Below, piece after piece: positions 51,726-63,490 of a DNA stretch of 64,000 nt. Made by a program: the position numbers and the translations under genes. Each line of letters begins with the position of its first letter. The first letter of the stretch is position 1. Source of the stretch: Aphis gossypii (lineage: Eukaryota > Arthropoda > Insecta > Hemiptera > Aphididae); contig NC_065533.1 in assembly GCF_020184175.1 (NCBI RefSeq), positions 60,364,351-60,428,350 on the forward strand, in the 5' to 3' direction. The notes beneath the pieces are model-generated. The model saw nothing but the letters and a program-made list of their open reading frames with translations, did no database searches and was not told where the DNA came from.

Positions 51726-53683
51726 GAGAAATATTTTTTTCCTTTATCAAGTTGTGTAGTGTGGATGTACATTGTACATTTTATGAATACAGCAATTAAT
51801 TAAAATTAATCGCTGAAGAAAAGTCCGTTTTAAAAAAAGTTTGACAAAAAGTCCAAGCTCATTATTTAGTTTCTAATAAAAAGTCGGAAAATACAAAATA
51901 TTCTTTATAACTAATATTTATTTTTAAAATTTAAAAATGTCTGTACATATAGGTACGTATTATATTATCATATTTTTTTCTATTTTCTTATTCTTATTAT
52001 TTCGTATAACTAAAAAAATATATAACGGAAATCTACTATAGTTAATTACCTATATATTATATTATATTAAATATCTCTTAGGTCGTATATGATCTAAGAT
52101 ATATCTATAGCTATGATATGTGGCTGTATGTCTACATGTTATCTACCATAAAATTATATTATGTACAACGAATAATCAATATTACCACGATTATTATATA
52201 AAAGAACAAACATTATATAGATCTAGATTCTAAATAAATACATTTATCTAGTTACCTATTAAAATTGATTAAAATGAATAATAATTTATACAATTATCTC
52301 GATAATTACGAGATAAATGAAAATTTAATAAAATAAATTGTATTTTTGGACTTTTTGTTTGTCCGACACTAAAAATGTGTTCGGACTTTTTCCATAGACT
52401 TTTTGACCGATTACCAATTAAAAAGTACTCGTATATTATGATTTTGATGTTGAACAATAATAAATACCTATAATAGTTTAATATAAATAAAGCTCTTTAA
52501 TTTTAGATTCTGAACGTTTTTTGTTTCCATAAAATATTTAGCATTTGTTTATTGAACATTATTGTAATAATTATTTATATTAAACATTTAGATCAGTCAA
52601 TTTTGCTGGGTAATTGAATGGATAATATTATTGTCATATGTATGTGTTTAAATTTGTATATCAATAGGTTAGTGTAATCTTGGTTAAGTCACAAATCTGA
52701 AATAGAGGGATTGATAGCTGTCTAACAACTTATATTATATCATAATATGTATTTATATCCATGTGTTTTCTATAAAAATAATTAAATTAAATATATTTAT
52801 ATATCGTTTAATGAAGTGATAAAAGAGATTTGACAGTAATGAACTTATATTAATTAAGTGAATTTATAACAATTACTCATAATACTAAAATATGATACTA
52901 GTTTTTATTAAAAACATAAGAACGTGTGTAGAATACAAAACAGTTTAGGTTATTATTAGAATACTATTTTTCATTTCCATTGTTATGGTTTTACTAGATT
53001 AAATTGTTTCATAAGGTTATCTCAGTTTGATGTAAATAGGTACCTAGGTTAGGTTATAGCTGGTCTCGTTCAATATTACTTTGATCTAGAAACTTATTAC
53101 AAGACTTGCGTTTCTGAAAAATAAATATTTATTTATTTATTTATAAATTTTATACAAATAAAAATATGAATTAACTGTCCATAGCATCAATCAAGAAAAA
53201 AAAGTTACCTATGGAGCATAAGAATTTTAATACATTAAAATACATTTACAATGTATCAATTTCATGTTTTGGACATAACTATTTAATAAACTAATATATA
53301 CTACTATAGGTACTAGTACTAAAAAGTTGACAAATTTGTATATTTAAATTAATGCACATACCTCAGAAACTACTGGACCAATTTCAATTAATGTTGTATT
53401 AAGAATTTTTTGATACTTGGAAGGTTTTTTTAACATTTTTTTCAACCACGATTAGTTTTTAAAGGATGTCATTAATTGTATATTAGATATTCAATGTACA
53501 ACCAAAGGCCATGACTTAATTTTTGTAGCTTATAGGTTCAAAAACTATTCAACTAATTTAGACAACTGTTTCAGAGATTATTATTCAAGATATCAAAAAA
53601 ATTTAGAAAGTAGTTAGTAACAAATTTAAAAATATTTGAAGTGCTATATCTAATCCACCACAAGCAGATTGTCTATTTTGGTA
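51726..53683. other. Gene-less stretch
   Basis: AT-rich. An inverted AAAAAGTCC (about 51850) and GGACTTTTT (about 52350) pair may mark an old element. An isolated GATTCTGAACG end lies at about 52505, and an AGGTTAGGTTA run at about 53046. Confidence 0.45.
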
Positions 53684-53766
53684 TTTTTTTTTTTAAATAT
53701 TCATTGATAATCCTTACATCAATATATTGGGTCTACTCAAGAAAAAGTGTCTAGCTACGCTACTGT
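53684..53766 (-). mobile_element. Truncated CAGTGGCGTAGC-type MITE
   Basis: Inverse of 14660-14740: the end CTAGCTACGCTACTG, then AAGAAAAAGTGTC and the ATTCATTGATAATCCTTA block. Only one end is present. Confidence 0.75.
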
Positions 53767-53805
53767 TGAAAAGCAATTAAAAATTAAATATTGAAATTTA
53801 CCTAC

Positions 53806-55827
53806 TGGAATATTTACAACTATTGATGGCGTTTTGGTATATATTTCCATACCAACAGGCAGATATTCGGCTGGATCCAGTATCTTATTAGCTAATTTGC
53901 TGTATTCCTCCCAACTTGCTGATACTAATGGAATGCTCCATTCAGCTGCTTTATTATATGTGCTACCATCACAGAACATCACATATGTAACCTATAAAAA
54001 AAATCAAAAAAAATTAAAGAAAAGTGTTTAAGGTTTAATAACTTATTATAACATTTACTTTTCGATTGAATGTTTTTTCAACTTTAGCACCCACGTTAGC
54101 CTGCTAGTAATGGCTGAACATCTGCTTGGTTCATTTACGATTTTGTAATCAACAAATGCAACAACCCCTAAAACATAAATTACTAAACATTTAAATCTTT
54201 CTAGGCTTGAAAAATAAAAATTAAAAACAAATACATATCACTACATTAAAAAAAAAAGCTCACTTGGTTATATATATCTAAATAGCATTAGTTCTCAACC
54301 GGGTGACAAGAAAAATTAATGATAAAAGGAAAAAAAAATTTTAAATAAATACATTTTTGTGAAAAATGCATATCATTATATTCATGAACGCATTGAAATT
54401 TTTTCCTGTGTACTGTATTTTTTTTTTTAATAATAATACAATAATTTTTAAACATCTTTATATTAAGTTAAACAGGTAGATTTAATCATAATACTTAACA
54501 GAAGATTGATCATTCAAGTAAAAAATTATTGTATCTAGTTATATCATAAAATGTATAAGTTAATGAAAAATTTAACTACAGAAGAACCTAAAAATATTAC
54601 ATTGGTCTTAGTAAATTTAGTTGGTGGGTGGGTATTTTTAAAACAGGCTTCTTGAGTTTTGAAAACTCAAGCCTCACTGAATCAAATTCAACAATTATAT
54701 ACAACCATTATTTGACATTTTTGATTTATTTGAGACATTTTTTTTTATCTTAATGGTCCATGATGTTATATATAGGCATATAGCCCTATCATATATGCTT
54801 ATTGTGCAACAATTGTACAGATTGTACATATTATAAAAAAAAAAAATAGCCAATATCTGTATTGAGTGTATTATTACTTTATTTATACATACTGAATAAA
54901 TTTTAATTAAAATAGTTAAAATTAATTAAAATAAAAAAAAAAATTAACTTTTTTAGTGGGAATGTATTTTTTTTTTTTTTTTTGATACATTTAACTGCAT
55001 TTCTGAACATTTTTTAATACATAAAAATTGTTGCCCTAATTAAAAGTATTTAATGTTTAGGTGAACAGAAAATGATGTGTGAATGCCTGTACAATTTTAA
55101 TCTACTACTCAGTTTAACTACTTTAAAAAATACTTAGGTATTTCATAAACTACTAATTCAAATTTTGATTTTTAATAATGAAAATACTCTAAAAAATTTT
55201 CTGCTTTGTTTCTGAGTATAAAATTAAAAAAATATGATAATAAAAAATATGATTACCGACTAGATTTTATGTAAAAAAATATTTTCAAAAACATTAATAG
55301 ATTTTGAAATATTGAGTATTGTACTATTGTTATTTGTTTTATACACATTATAGTATAACATATAGAAATCTCATATACTGGGTTATCTTATATACTATAT
55401 ACTTGTATCAATGAAATACTTTAATTTACCTTTAAGAACTTGTTGAGATTTCTTATCATTGTCATTATTCTCATATCTTATACTTGTTATAGGACTCTCC
55501 GGTAAATGTTGTACTCCACTAACATTAAGGCTGTCGGTTGATGTAATCGAAGCATTACTAGGACTTCTGTTCATTAAGGAGTACAATTCTTTTTTTGACT
55601 CCATCATTACTTGCATTATCCTTGAAGTAGGAATAAACACCCTTTTAGGTCTTGTTACTGGAGTATTTATTAAACTGTTTTCATAAGGCAGTTTCTTTTT
55701 TCTCGATACAGGCGTCTTCTTTACTGGTTTGTTTTTTGCATCTACTTTACTAACGCACACATTAGGTGGAATAATTTCGCCAAATAGGTCTATGTAACCT
55801 TTGTGATCTTCTAAGAATGTTTGATTC
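53806..55827 (-). pseudogene. mcph1: Microcephalin (MCPH1)-like, BRCT domain with frameshift
   Basis: Three exons on the minus strand. 55827-55430 (about 132 codons, basic and Ser-rich, PVKKTPVSRKKK) ends LK before a GTAAAT donor. 54167-54059 opens GVVAFVDYK, and 53991-53806 opens VTYVMFCDGSTYNKA and includes IPLVSASWEEYSKLA. Order and motifs match the first BRCT domain of microcephalin, a chromosome-condensation and DNA-damage protein. In the middle exon the frame changes near 54095-54100: the first half reads SRCSAITSRL, then only the next frame gives NVGAKVEKTFNRK. The exon is 109 bases where 110 would keep phase, so one base is missing. Either a young pseudogene or a sequencing/assembly error, as splice sites and flanking phases are otherwise intact. 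Upstream exons and the C-terminal BRCT pair are not seen. Status as pseudogene is provisional. Confidence 0.7.
54940..55335. repeat. Dispersed repeat, copy 1 (in the MCPH1-like intron)
   Basis: Aligns with 60255-60430: TTTTAGTGGGAATGTA plus T-run, GATACATTTAACTGCAT, ACATAAAAATTGTT.CCCTAATTAAA, and TTTTCAAAAACATTAATAGA. The second copy lacks a central part. Unclassified and non-coding. Confidence 0.7.
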
Positions 55828-56325
55828 CTAAATGATATATCTATTTCAGTTAGACCAAATTTAGATTAAATACCAATGATAGGTCAATCATATGATGGGG
55901 CAAATATGATGTCTGGGTCTAACAGAGAGAAAATCTAAGCTAAGAGAACCTCACCCTCAAGCTAAGAATACTATCGATGTGCACTAAATGGCACATAGAT
56001 TGAACTTGATGGTAGTTGACATTGTAGTAATCCAGAATATTACACTATTATTTAATTACATCATTCCTGTTGCCCTGAGCTGATATTAGTTGTTTAGATT
56101 TAGAATACTGAATATTAATATATTATATTTAATAATAGATAATTAGATAATTGGATTATGAACATGGTTTTAATAATCGTTTATATAGATTTTTAGGATT
56201 AAAATTTATGTATTTAAATAATTGGTCATAGTAAACATGAAATAGAAACTTATAGTCGAATTTCCTGTTTACCATGACACGTACGTATATTTTGGGGACT
56301 ACGCCCAAAATAGTTTAATGTAAAA
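55828..56325. other. Spacer upstream of the MCPH1-like exons
   Basis: No further MCPH1 exon could be found. A frame related to the exon continues a little upstream but has no acceptor and meets a TAA at about 55867. Confidence 0.45.
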
Positions 56326-56330
56326 GGGGT

Positions 56331-56579
56331 TGTGGTAGTATTAAGATTTAGACATAGTTAAGCCTCACTCACGCATAGACCGATGGCGTTGTTCTATACT
56401 TCACAACACACCGGGCTAGCTTTTATTATATACATTATCTCAGTGAATAAATAACTTTTAATTCAAACGAGTTGTTTATTAACTTCAAACTTCCTACGCT
56501 CTCTGAAGAAGACGATTGAAGAAGTGGATTTCGTCGTTAAATCGTGTTGAGCCATCTTCACCAAGACCGGCTCACTACA
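56331..56579 (+). mobile_element. Possible solo LTR
   Basis: The block starts TGTGGTAGT and ends CTCACTACA. It contains a TATA-like TTATTATATAC (about 56425) and AATAAA (about 56446), followed by a GC-richer U5-like tail. The arrangement fits U3-R-U5 of an LTR retrotransposon, but no target duplication matches and the 5' limit is uncertain. No internal retrotransposon genes are adjacent. Confidence 0.35.
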
Positions 56580-56906
56580 ACATAAATACTTTTTTTTAAA
56601 ATAAAAATGTGTGTTATTCTTTAGTTGTTATTTATTGCTCTAAAGCTATACTTATATAGTATTAATAATTCCTATTGTTTTCCTAAAAGATACGTGATAT
56701 ATTAATATATATTAGGTACATATTATAAATATAATTTTGACAACTAGTATAAGACATTAAAAAAAATGTTTAGTATGTTTTATTATAAATTGTAATTAAG
56801 TACACGGTACCTATATGATGTATCAAAAAAGATTTATTTGTTAATTACTTCCATAAATACTTCATTCAGTAGCTAGGGCTTCAGCCACTCCCCCCCCTCC
56901 CAAATC

Positions 56907-59311
56907 TCAAACACCATTTGCGCATATGGCCGTCTCCAGCCGGGCCACCACGGCGCGCAACTCGGCCTCCACCGCGGCGCTGGCGTCCAATTCGGCGTGC
57001 AACCGGTAGTTGTCCTCGCGCAGCCCACCGACGGAGCATGTGACCGGCGCCGGTTTGTGTCCCGCCACCACGTCCGACATCTCTTCCACGACGGCTCGCG
57101 ACCGGTCAAGATCGCACTGCGCGTCACCCAGCTCGGCCGACAGTCGTTCGGCCATCGTCCGCAACTTCGTCTCTTCGCAGTCCCGCCTTGTCCGGTCCGT
57201 CTCGGCGAGCACCGTCAAGTGGTCCGCGCACAGCTTCAAACATTCTTCCCGTACCGACGCCTTGGCCAGCCGGTCTCTGGCGCGAGCCAAGTCTCCGGAC
57301 ACCTCCTCGACCCGCTCCCTGAACGTCTTCAACTCGGCCAACAGTTGGTTACTACACACCTGTGTGTACATGAACGCAAAAGAGATTTATATTACCAATG
57401 TGTAGCGTAGCGTATTTAACCTGGGTAAATATAAACTATGCGCGCGAGTATGACGGTGCCGATGGCTTTTGCGCGCGATAAATGATTATTTTTTTTTTGG
57501 TTTTGTTAAGTTTTTTTAAGTCCACGGTTTGGTTCAGCGAACGGAGAGAAAAAACACACTCGTAGAGTGTCATTTTTGCAGTTCGAATAAAATTATTTTG
57601 AACTCTTAACAAACTCTAACAATAATATCATTGGCCTAATGCTTGGCAAGTTAACGATTTTTTAACCTAACTTAGTTTGAAGTCAAAATTTTCTAATTTG
57701 CAAAATAAAAAATTCCAGACTAATAATAATGTTTTTTAGATTGTTTTTCTTGACGCTCAAGAAAATTACTGAGGAAATGATAGGTACATCAAAGTATTAA
57801 CTAGATATCAAAAAACTTCATCTTAATTTTAACTTTTAATTCGTTTATACACAGCCTTGAATTCATTGCGATATACATCATAATATATTGTATACGTTGA
57901 AAAGAGCTAAGTGAGTATAGAAATATTTGTATATATGGTAGGTATAGATACCCATTATTCAAATGCATCATCTTATTATATTATACGGCTGTTGTGCTGT
58001 ACATATATATATTGATTAAATAAATCAATAATAAATAAATACACTACATATTTTACTAATCAATATTATTTTGAAATAATATTCGTTAGGACGTAGGTAC
58101 GCTTAATTTTTGTCGTTATGAGAAAAATAAATAGTGTTATGGGCTATGAGATATCAAGGCTAAGTTAGTATGACCATGCCTCGTGTCGAGGGTGATGCAT
58201 ATGCTACTATGACCATGTCACGTGTCGGGATAGTAAGCGTACCAATAATTATAGTGCACTAATGATACATTTGAGATATTATTGCACATTATCAAATTCG
58301 TGTCCGAATTTGCAACAACAACTACAAGGACACCTGGTTTCACCCAGAAGGCGACGACTCGACGTAAATAAGAGACGCACCACAATATATAAGGGAGCCC
58401 AAAGACCAGCAACAGCAGATGTACCAAAGCTATCAACAACTGAGCACTTACACGACACTCAGCCACTTATTTTATTTGTTACATGTATTTCATTTATACG
58501 CAATAAAGACATTAATCGTTATTAAGTTTAACTTTCGTTCAAAATAACCATTTGAATTCAAATCTGATACTGGCACTCAACAATAGGTAGGTACCTATTA
58601 TACCAATATATTTTGTTTTTATTTCATTTCTTTTGGCTATTTATTTAATTTATAGTAACGAATAACGATAGGGCATTTAAATACAAATTAATTAACAGAA
58701 AAAAACAGTTTTTAGCTTTTTCGTAAACTATTAAAAATATGCATAGTTGATATAAGATCCGTGACAAAATAATATATAATATGTACCATTGATAATACAT
58801 ATTATTAATATACCGTTGTAGCCATGTAGGTACGAGTCACAAAGCGATATTTTTATTGTAAGTTGTTAGCCGATATATAATAATGTCTATAGGGTCATAG
58901 GGGAAGGTACCTAGTACAGAAGTCATATTATGGCAGTATGACACCTATTAAAATACAACACGATCTCAAGTCTCAACTTTATACGACTCCGTGACTCACT
59001 TCCAATTGTAAAGTTGCTACAGCATTGTCTTTGTCGGAGTCGGTCGAACTCTTTGCGAACTTGCAACCGGTTAATTCAATGACCTTATTCTTCAGACACT
59101 GTTCAGCAAACTTGTAACGTGCATTTTCCGAACGAATCTTTTCCAATTCCTTCTCGTACACATCACATTCTTCCATCATTCGCTGGTAATTAGTCGCCAT
59201 ACCATCGCGCAACAACAATTGTTGACTCATCTTCAAACTAACGTTCTCCCGGAGCTCCAGCAGTTCGGTCTTCAAAATTTGTATTTTTTCTTTCAGATCA
59301 GTAATATTCAT
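56907..59311 (-). CDS. Two-exon coiled-coil protein, family unknown
   Basis: Exon 1 is 59311-59000 (104 codons from ATG, reading MNITDLKEKIQILKTELLEL) and ends before GTGAGT. Exon 2 is 57359-56907, after ACACACAG, starting VCSNQLLAELKTF and stopping after ETAICANGV. Phases match (0/0), giving 254 residues. Both exons show heptad-like spacing of Leu, Ile and Val with abundant Glu, Lys and Arg, so most of the protein should be a coiled coil; there is no signal peptide or membrane segment. Exon 2 is very GC-rich with Arg, Ala and Glu codons, unlike exon 1 and everything around it. Opposite-strand frames over exon 2 are shadows produced by that composition. I cannot assign a function. Confidence 0.6.
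57410..58130. other. Intron of the coiled-coil gene, first part
   Basis: AT-rich; nothing recognised until the LTR-like block at 58.13 kb. Confidence 0.5.
58133..58530 (+). mobile_element. Possible solo LTR inside the coiled-coil gene intron
   Basis: Starting near AGTGTTATGGGC, it contains two near-copies of TATGACCATG..CGTGTCG (58169 and 58208), a TATA box ATATATAAGG (58385-58393) and AATAAA (58502-58507) about 115 bases later, ending near TTAAGTTTAACT. The promoter-to-poly(A) layout is that of a gypsy-type LTR. No target duplication was established. An open frame at 58262-58525 crosses these signals and is unlikely to be a gene. Confidence 0.4.
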
Positions 59312-60254
59312 ATTTTTAATATATATATATATACTCGTATATTATATAGGTATTCAAGCTTTTATAATATAATTACTTATATTTATATATTTGTAAGGTA
59401 GGTTCACAATATGAGATCAAAATAAAATAAAATAATACAGTAAAATATTACTTATAATATTACATATTTATTTTATTAGATAACTAAGTACTGAAATTTT
59501 ACATGACAATAAAGATCCCATAGAAACAAAATAAATTTACATTGATACTTTAATTAGTAGGGAACAATTCATCATTTAATTTAAATTTTACACATTTTTT
59601 AGTTTATGAAATACATTTATTATGATTTAGTTTACAATTAAAAATGTTTTCCAATATCCATTTACATTATCATATTGACTAATTAGCTAGTAGAATTCAA
59701 AATAAAAATTAAAAACATACTTGGTAGGTACGTTCTAATAAAATTGTCTAGTTTCGCATATGGTTGTAAGTTTAAGAATTTACCTATTTCAAAATCCATT
59801 TATGTTTACGAAAATATATTTTTTTATTTAATTTTCAGTTGAAATAAAACAACATTTATTTTTTTTTTAATTATATTTTTTATCATAAATGTTGTTAATT
59901 TTTTTGAATGACATACATTTTTAATTTCATATTCTGGAGAAGAATATTTTTTGGAGTATTAAGATTTATAAAATTTAAAATTCAATAAAACAGTTAATGA
60001 GTTATAAAGCAAGAATATCATATATTTACATTTTTTCTGGTTTTCTAACTTTATTGTATGCTTTTTAAGTGCTTAATACACAATACATTTTACAATGTTT
60101 GTAAAAAAAATGCCTAAAAGTTTTAAGTGTATGTTTTTATAGGTTATTTGAAACCTGCAAGCAGTTTGGTAATATTTTTATGAATCAAAGCAGGGGCGAC
60201 CTATTATAAGAATACTAGGAATGAACGCTCCTGCCCCGAAAATTAATTAAATAA
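59312..60254. other. Gene-less stretch
   Basis: AT-rich. A small GC-rich inverted pair (GCAGGGGCG at about 60191 and GCTCCTGCCCCG at about 60228) may be a minimal MITE. Confidence 0.45.
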
Positions 60255-60430
60255 AGAAAAAATTAACATTTTTAGTAGGAATGTAATTTTTTTTTTTTTT
60301 TTTGGATACATTTAACTGCATACCTGATAATTTTTTATTACATAAAAATTGTTACCCTAATTAAATAATTATTAAAAAAATATTTTCAAAAACATTAATA
60401 GATAGAATGTGTAGGTATTGTACTATTGTT
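60255..60430. repeat. Dispersed repeat, copy 2 of 54940-55335
   Basis: Same blocks in the same order and orientation, with an internal deletion. Confidence 0.7.
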
Positions 60431-60827
60431 TGATAAAGGAATCAATTCAAAATTTTTATAAAAATCAGATACGTTGTACAATGTGGCATATTTTTTTGAT
60501 TGTTTAATACAGATTAATAAATTATGAATGAAGCTCGCTGAATCTAGTCTATCTACTCAAAATAATAATCATATTTAAGAAGAAGAAATTATCAAAAAAG
60601 TATTATTTACAACACACTGTACAGTGCACATGGTATAACATAAGTTACAAAGATAATACAATTTATCAAAACTACCAATCATTATAAGAAACTAATATTC
60701 CTTTAATTATGGGATAACTACTACATTATATATTTTAATATTTATTTAGTATATACAGTATATTTTAAACAATTTCAACACTCATCAATTATTTTGATGT
60801 ATGCCAACATGTATATTGTATAAGGCT

Positions 60828-61405
60828 CAGTGGCGAATTCTCCAGGCATGCTCAGAAATAAAAACGTTATTAATCAAAATACAAAAATTATTTTATAGTC
60901 AATAATATATTACGTATTTTAAAAGAAATATAATATGTTACATTAATTCATTTATTTCTGTAATACCTACATTGATATCTGTGTTTATCATTATTCTAGC
61001 ATTTAATGACAGAGCATGCGATAGATGTGTGCGCAAACTATACAACCCTTATTATCGTTGTAAAAAACCTAGTTACTCCGAGACCACCTCTCGCTACTTG
61101 TTGCTGCGTATTAATCACCCGGGGTATGCTCATTCTATTGCGCTTCTTAAACGTAATTTATAAAATTTACGAGTAAATGGGAATTTTTTTTATTTTAGTT
61201 AAAAGAGTTATTCAAGTCTCAATTACAATTATTAAAGTATTATTTAAGTAAGTACTATTGTATATACCTAATATATATTAAATTAAAGTCTTATATTTTA
61301 TAAATTAATACAAACTTATGTGTTATTTATTAGTTATAAATTAAATAGAACTATAATACCTTATGAATGAGCATGCCTTTACATCAGAATCAGTATTCGC
61401 CACTG
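60828..61405. mobile_element. 578-bp non-autonomous hAT element
   Basis: Ends CAGTGGCGAAT and ATTCGCCACTG are inverted. The sub-terminal GGCATGCTCA and TGAGCATGCC are also inverted. Flanks ATAAGGCT (60820-60827) and ATAAGACT (61406-61413) form an 8-bp target duplication with one mismatch. A 63-codon open frame inside (60972-61163) does not resemble transposase. Confidence 0.87.
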
Positions 61406-61413
61406 ATAAGACT

Positions 61414-62132
61414 ACAGACACTTACAGTATCATATGCATTACAATAATTTAACTTAAGAAGATAGCTTACTCATGTGCGTTGTTTCAATAATTGAAACTG
61501 ACATATAACATACCATTAATATGTTTTTAGCTTTAATATTAGTGAATTTACCTATTATCAAACTTAAAGGTAAGAATATTATCTAGGACATTTATAATAA
61601 TTATAATAATATATTATTATATATAATAATTTATTTATGTTTAAGTGAATTACACCAATGTAAATGTTACAATGCTTATAAATCTCTTTAAAAAATATAG
61701 AATATTAAAAAAAGTATGAAGTGCCCTAAATAATATTTATAACTTTAAGTTTTATAAAATGTAAATTAATTATAATATTAAATCTGACAATATAAAATAA
61801 ATTATACTAAACTCAAATTTTATAATGTTGTAGGTATAATGTGATAATATTTCAAAATATTAAACTATTTTATCTTTGGATTACAATTAAATATAAAAAC
61901 GAAAAGTTATAACTTTAAAAAAAAAATAAAAATTAAACAATATTACTGTACTGTGTTATATATTTATACATATATATTATGTATTAAAAATATTTAAATT
62001 AACAATGGTTAAACACAATACAAATAAGAAACAAAAATTAAAATTAACAATAGTTTTGATATGTAATTTTTTTTAAATTAAATACCAATGTAAAACCAGC
62101 AACAAATAAATCATTTCATAGTTATTTTGGTT
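61414..62132. other. Gene-less stretch
   Basis: AT-rich, nothing recognised. Confidence 0.5.
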
Positions 62133-62992
62133 TTATTGATTGGTTATATCGGGCTTTAATACAATGTCTGCCAACTTCACATGATGCATTTGTTGCAATT
62201 CAAGTAAAAATGATTTCTCTTCATCCTTCATGTCCTCCATTTTAAAATTATAATCTTTAATATATAAGCTGATAAAATCACTTCTGATACATTCTGATTC
62301 TGGTGTCAATTATAAAATATCACACTTGATAATCATACATGCATTATTGTAAACAGTTTGATACAACACCAATTCATTTGCAAACTCTATGATATTTGCA
62401 TTTATACTAATTTATAAACATAATATATACTAATATTTATTGTATTTGCATTTAACTATGGTTGTAATAATTTTAATCGATTTAAATTTTTACTGAATAA
62501 TGTAATCTTGCCATTAATATTACCTACGTAAATCAACTGATTCAGATTTTGCACATATTTTATAATTAAAATGGTTGCCCAATTTAACACGTTTTGATTG
62601 ATGAACTGCGATTAAAGAACAAAAAATTGATTTAAATCAATCATCAGATAAAAACTTATTCTATTGTGATACATTTAGTGTTAGGTATTGTTTAGTTACC
62701 TACGTTACTCCTGAATAAAATAACCACAGACAAAGGTTGGTCAACAAGATAACCAATATATCTAAAAACTTTTTCCACCCTGTTGTTGTATACTGTGGTT
62801 GATTTGACTATTATGGTGTCCATGAGATATGAAGTAATAATTTTAATTATTAAATTCAAGATGAAAATAATTTGGTTTAACTTTCACCCTTGTAGATCGA
62901 CTACGTTTTTGAAATTTAAGACGGTGTAATTGTATTAATTGTTTTTTAACCTTTGAAATATTTCTATAAATTTTACTAAAATTACAAACCAT
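62133..62992 (-). pseudogene. Candidate three-exon small gene with in-frame stop
   Basis: Exons on the minus strand: 62992-62779 (ATG, MVCNFSKIYRNISKVKKQLI.. very basic), 62605-62528 (HQSKRVKLGNHFNYKICAKS) and 62299-62133 (SECIRSDFISLYIKDYNF then MEDMKDEEKSFLLELQ, ending ITNQ and TAA). Phases agree at both junctions (1/1) and acceptors are good, but the first donor (GTGGAA) is weak. Codon 50 of exon 1 is TAA (62845-62843), and coding-like sequence continues in the same frame beyond it. Joined length would be about 152 codons. I do not recognise the protein. It may be a recently inactivated gene, or the first-exon boundary may be wrong. Confidence 0.35.
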
Positions 62993-63359
62993 TTTTTGTG
63001 GAAAAAAAATAAAATACAACATAGGTAGCTATCACAGTACAGCTGAAAAAACACAACTAAAATGATGCAAAAAAAAAATAGTAAAATATAATTTATAATA
63101 TGATAATATTAAAAACAGTTATATCACATTATAGAAATTAAAAGTATTTATTTAATTATTATTTCATATTTTTTAAAATCGAAATTAATATAAATGATAA
63201 CAATGCACAAATTTATGACAAGCCTACAGTGGAAATTTCGATTTGTTCACGCACATAAAGAAAAAACATTTCACTGACAAAAACAGAATGAAACTCGTGG
63301 TCTAATTGACTACGACATTGAGTATAGTATTAACATACTTATTTACGCTAAATTTACAA
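62993..63359. other. Gene-less stretch
   Basis: AT-rich; would be the upstream region of the 62.1-63.0 kb candidate gene. No promoter motif identified. Confidence 0.45.
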
Positions 63360-63367
63360 ACTCTAAA

Positions 63368-63490
63368 CCCAACGGCATTGCCTTGGCCCACTAGGCCATG
63401 AGTCTACGAGTATTTTAATCACCATTTTGTGGTTATAAGTTGAAATAAATAAAAAGCACGAATCGAGAATTCGAACTCGCAAAACGGTGC
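63368..63490 (+). repeat. tRNA-like / SINE-like block
   Basis: An A-box match TGGCCCACTAG (about 63394) is followed about 65 bases later by a weak B-box-like AATTCGAACTC (about 63468). Spacing and mismatches exclude a working tRNA. Possibly an aphid SINE; orientation and ends are uncertain. Confidence 0.3.

Noticed and set aside
56997..57410. Plus-strand frames of 131-137 codons over the coiled-coil exon
   Set aside because: They are antisense by-products of GC-rich codons. The minus-strand frame has heptad spacing and a matched splice partner.
58262..58525. 87-codon plus-strand frame
   Set aside because: It spans a TATA box and approaches a poly(A) signal of an LTR-like block; composition is not protein-like.
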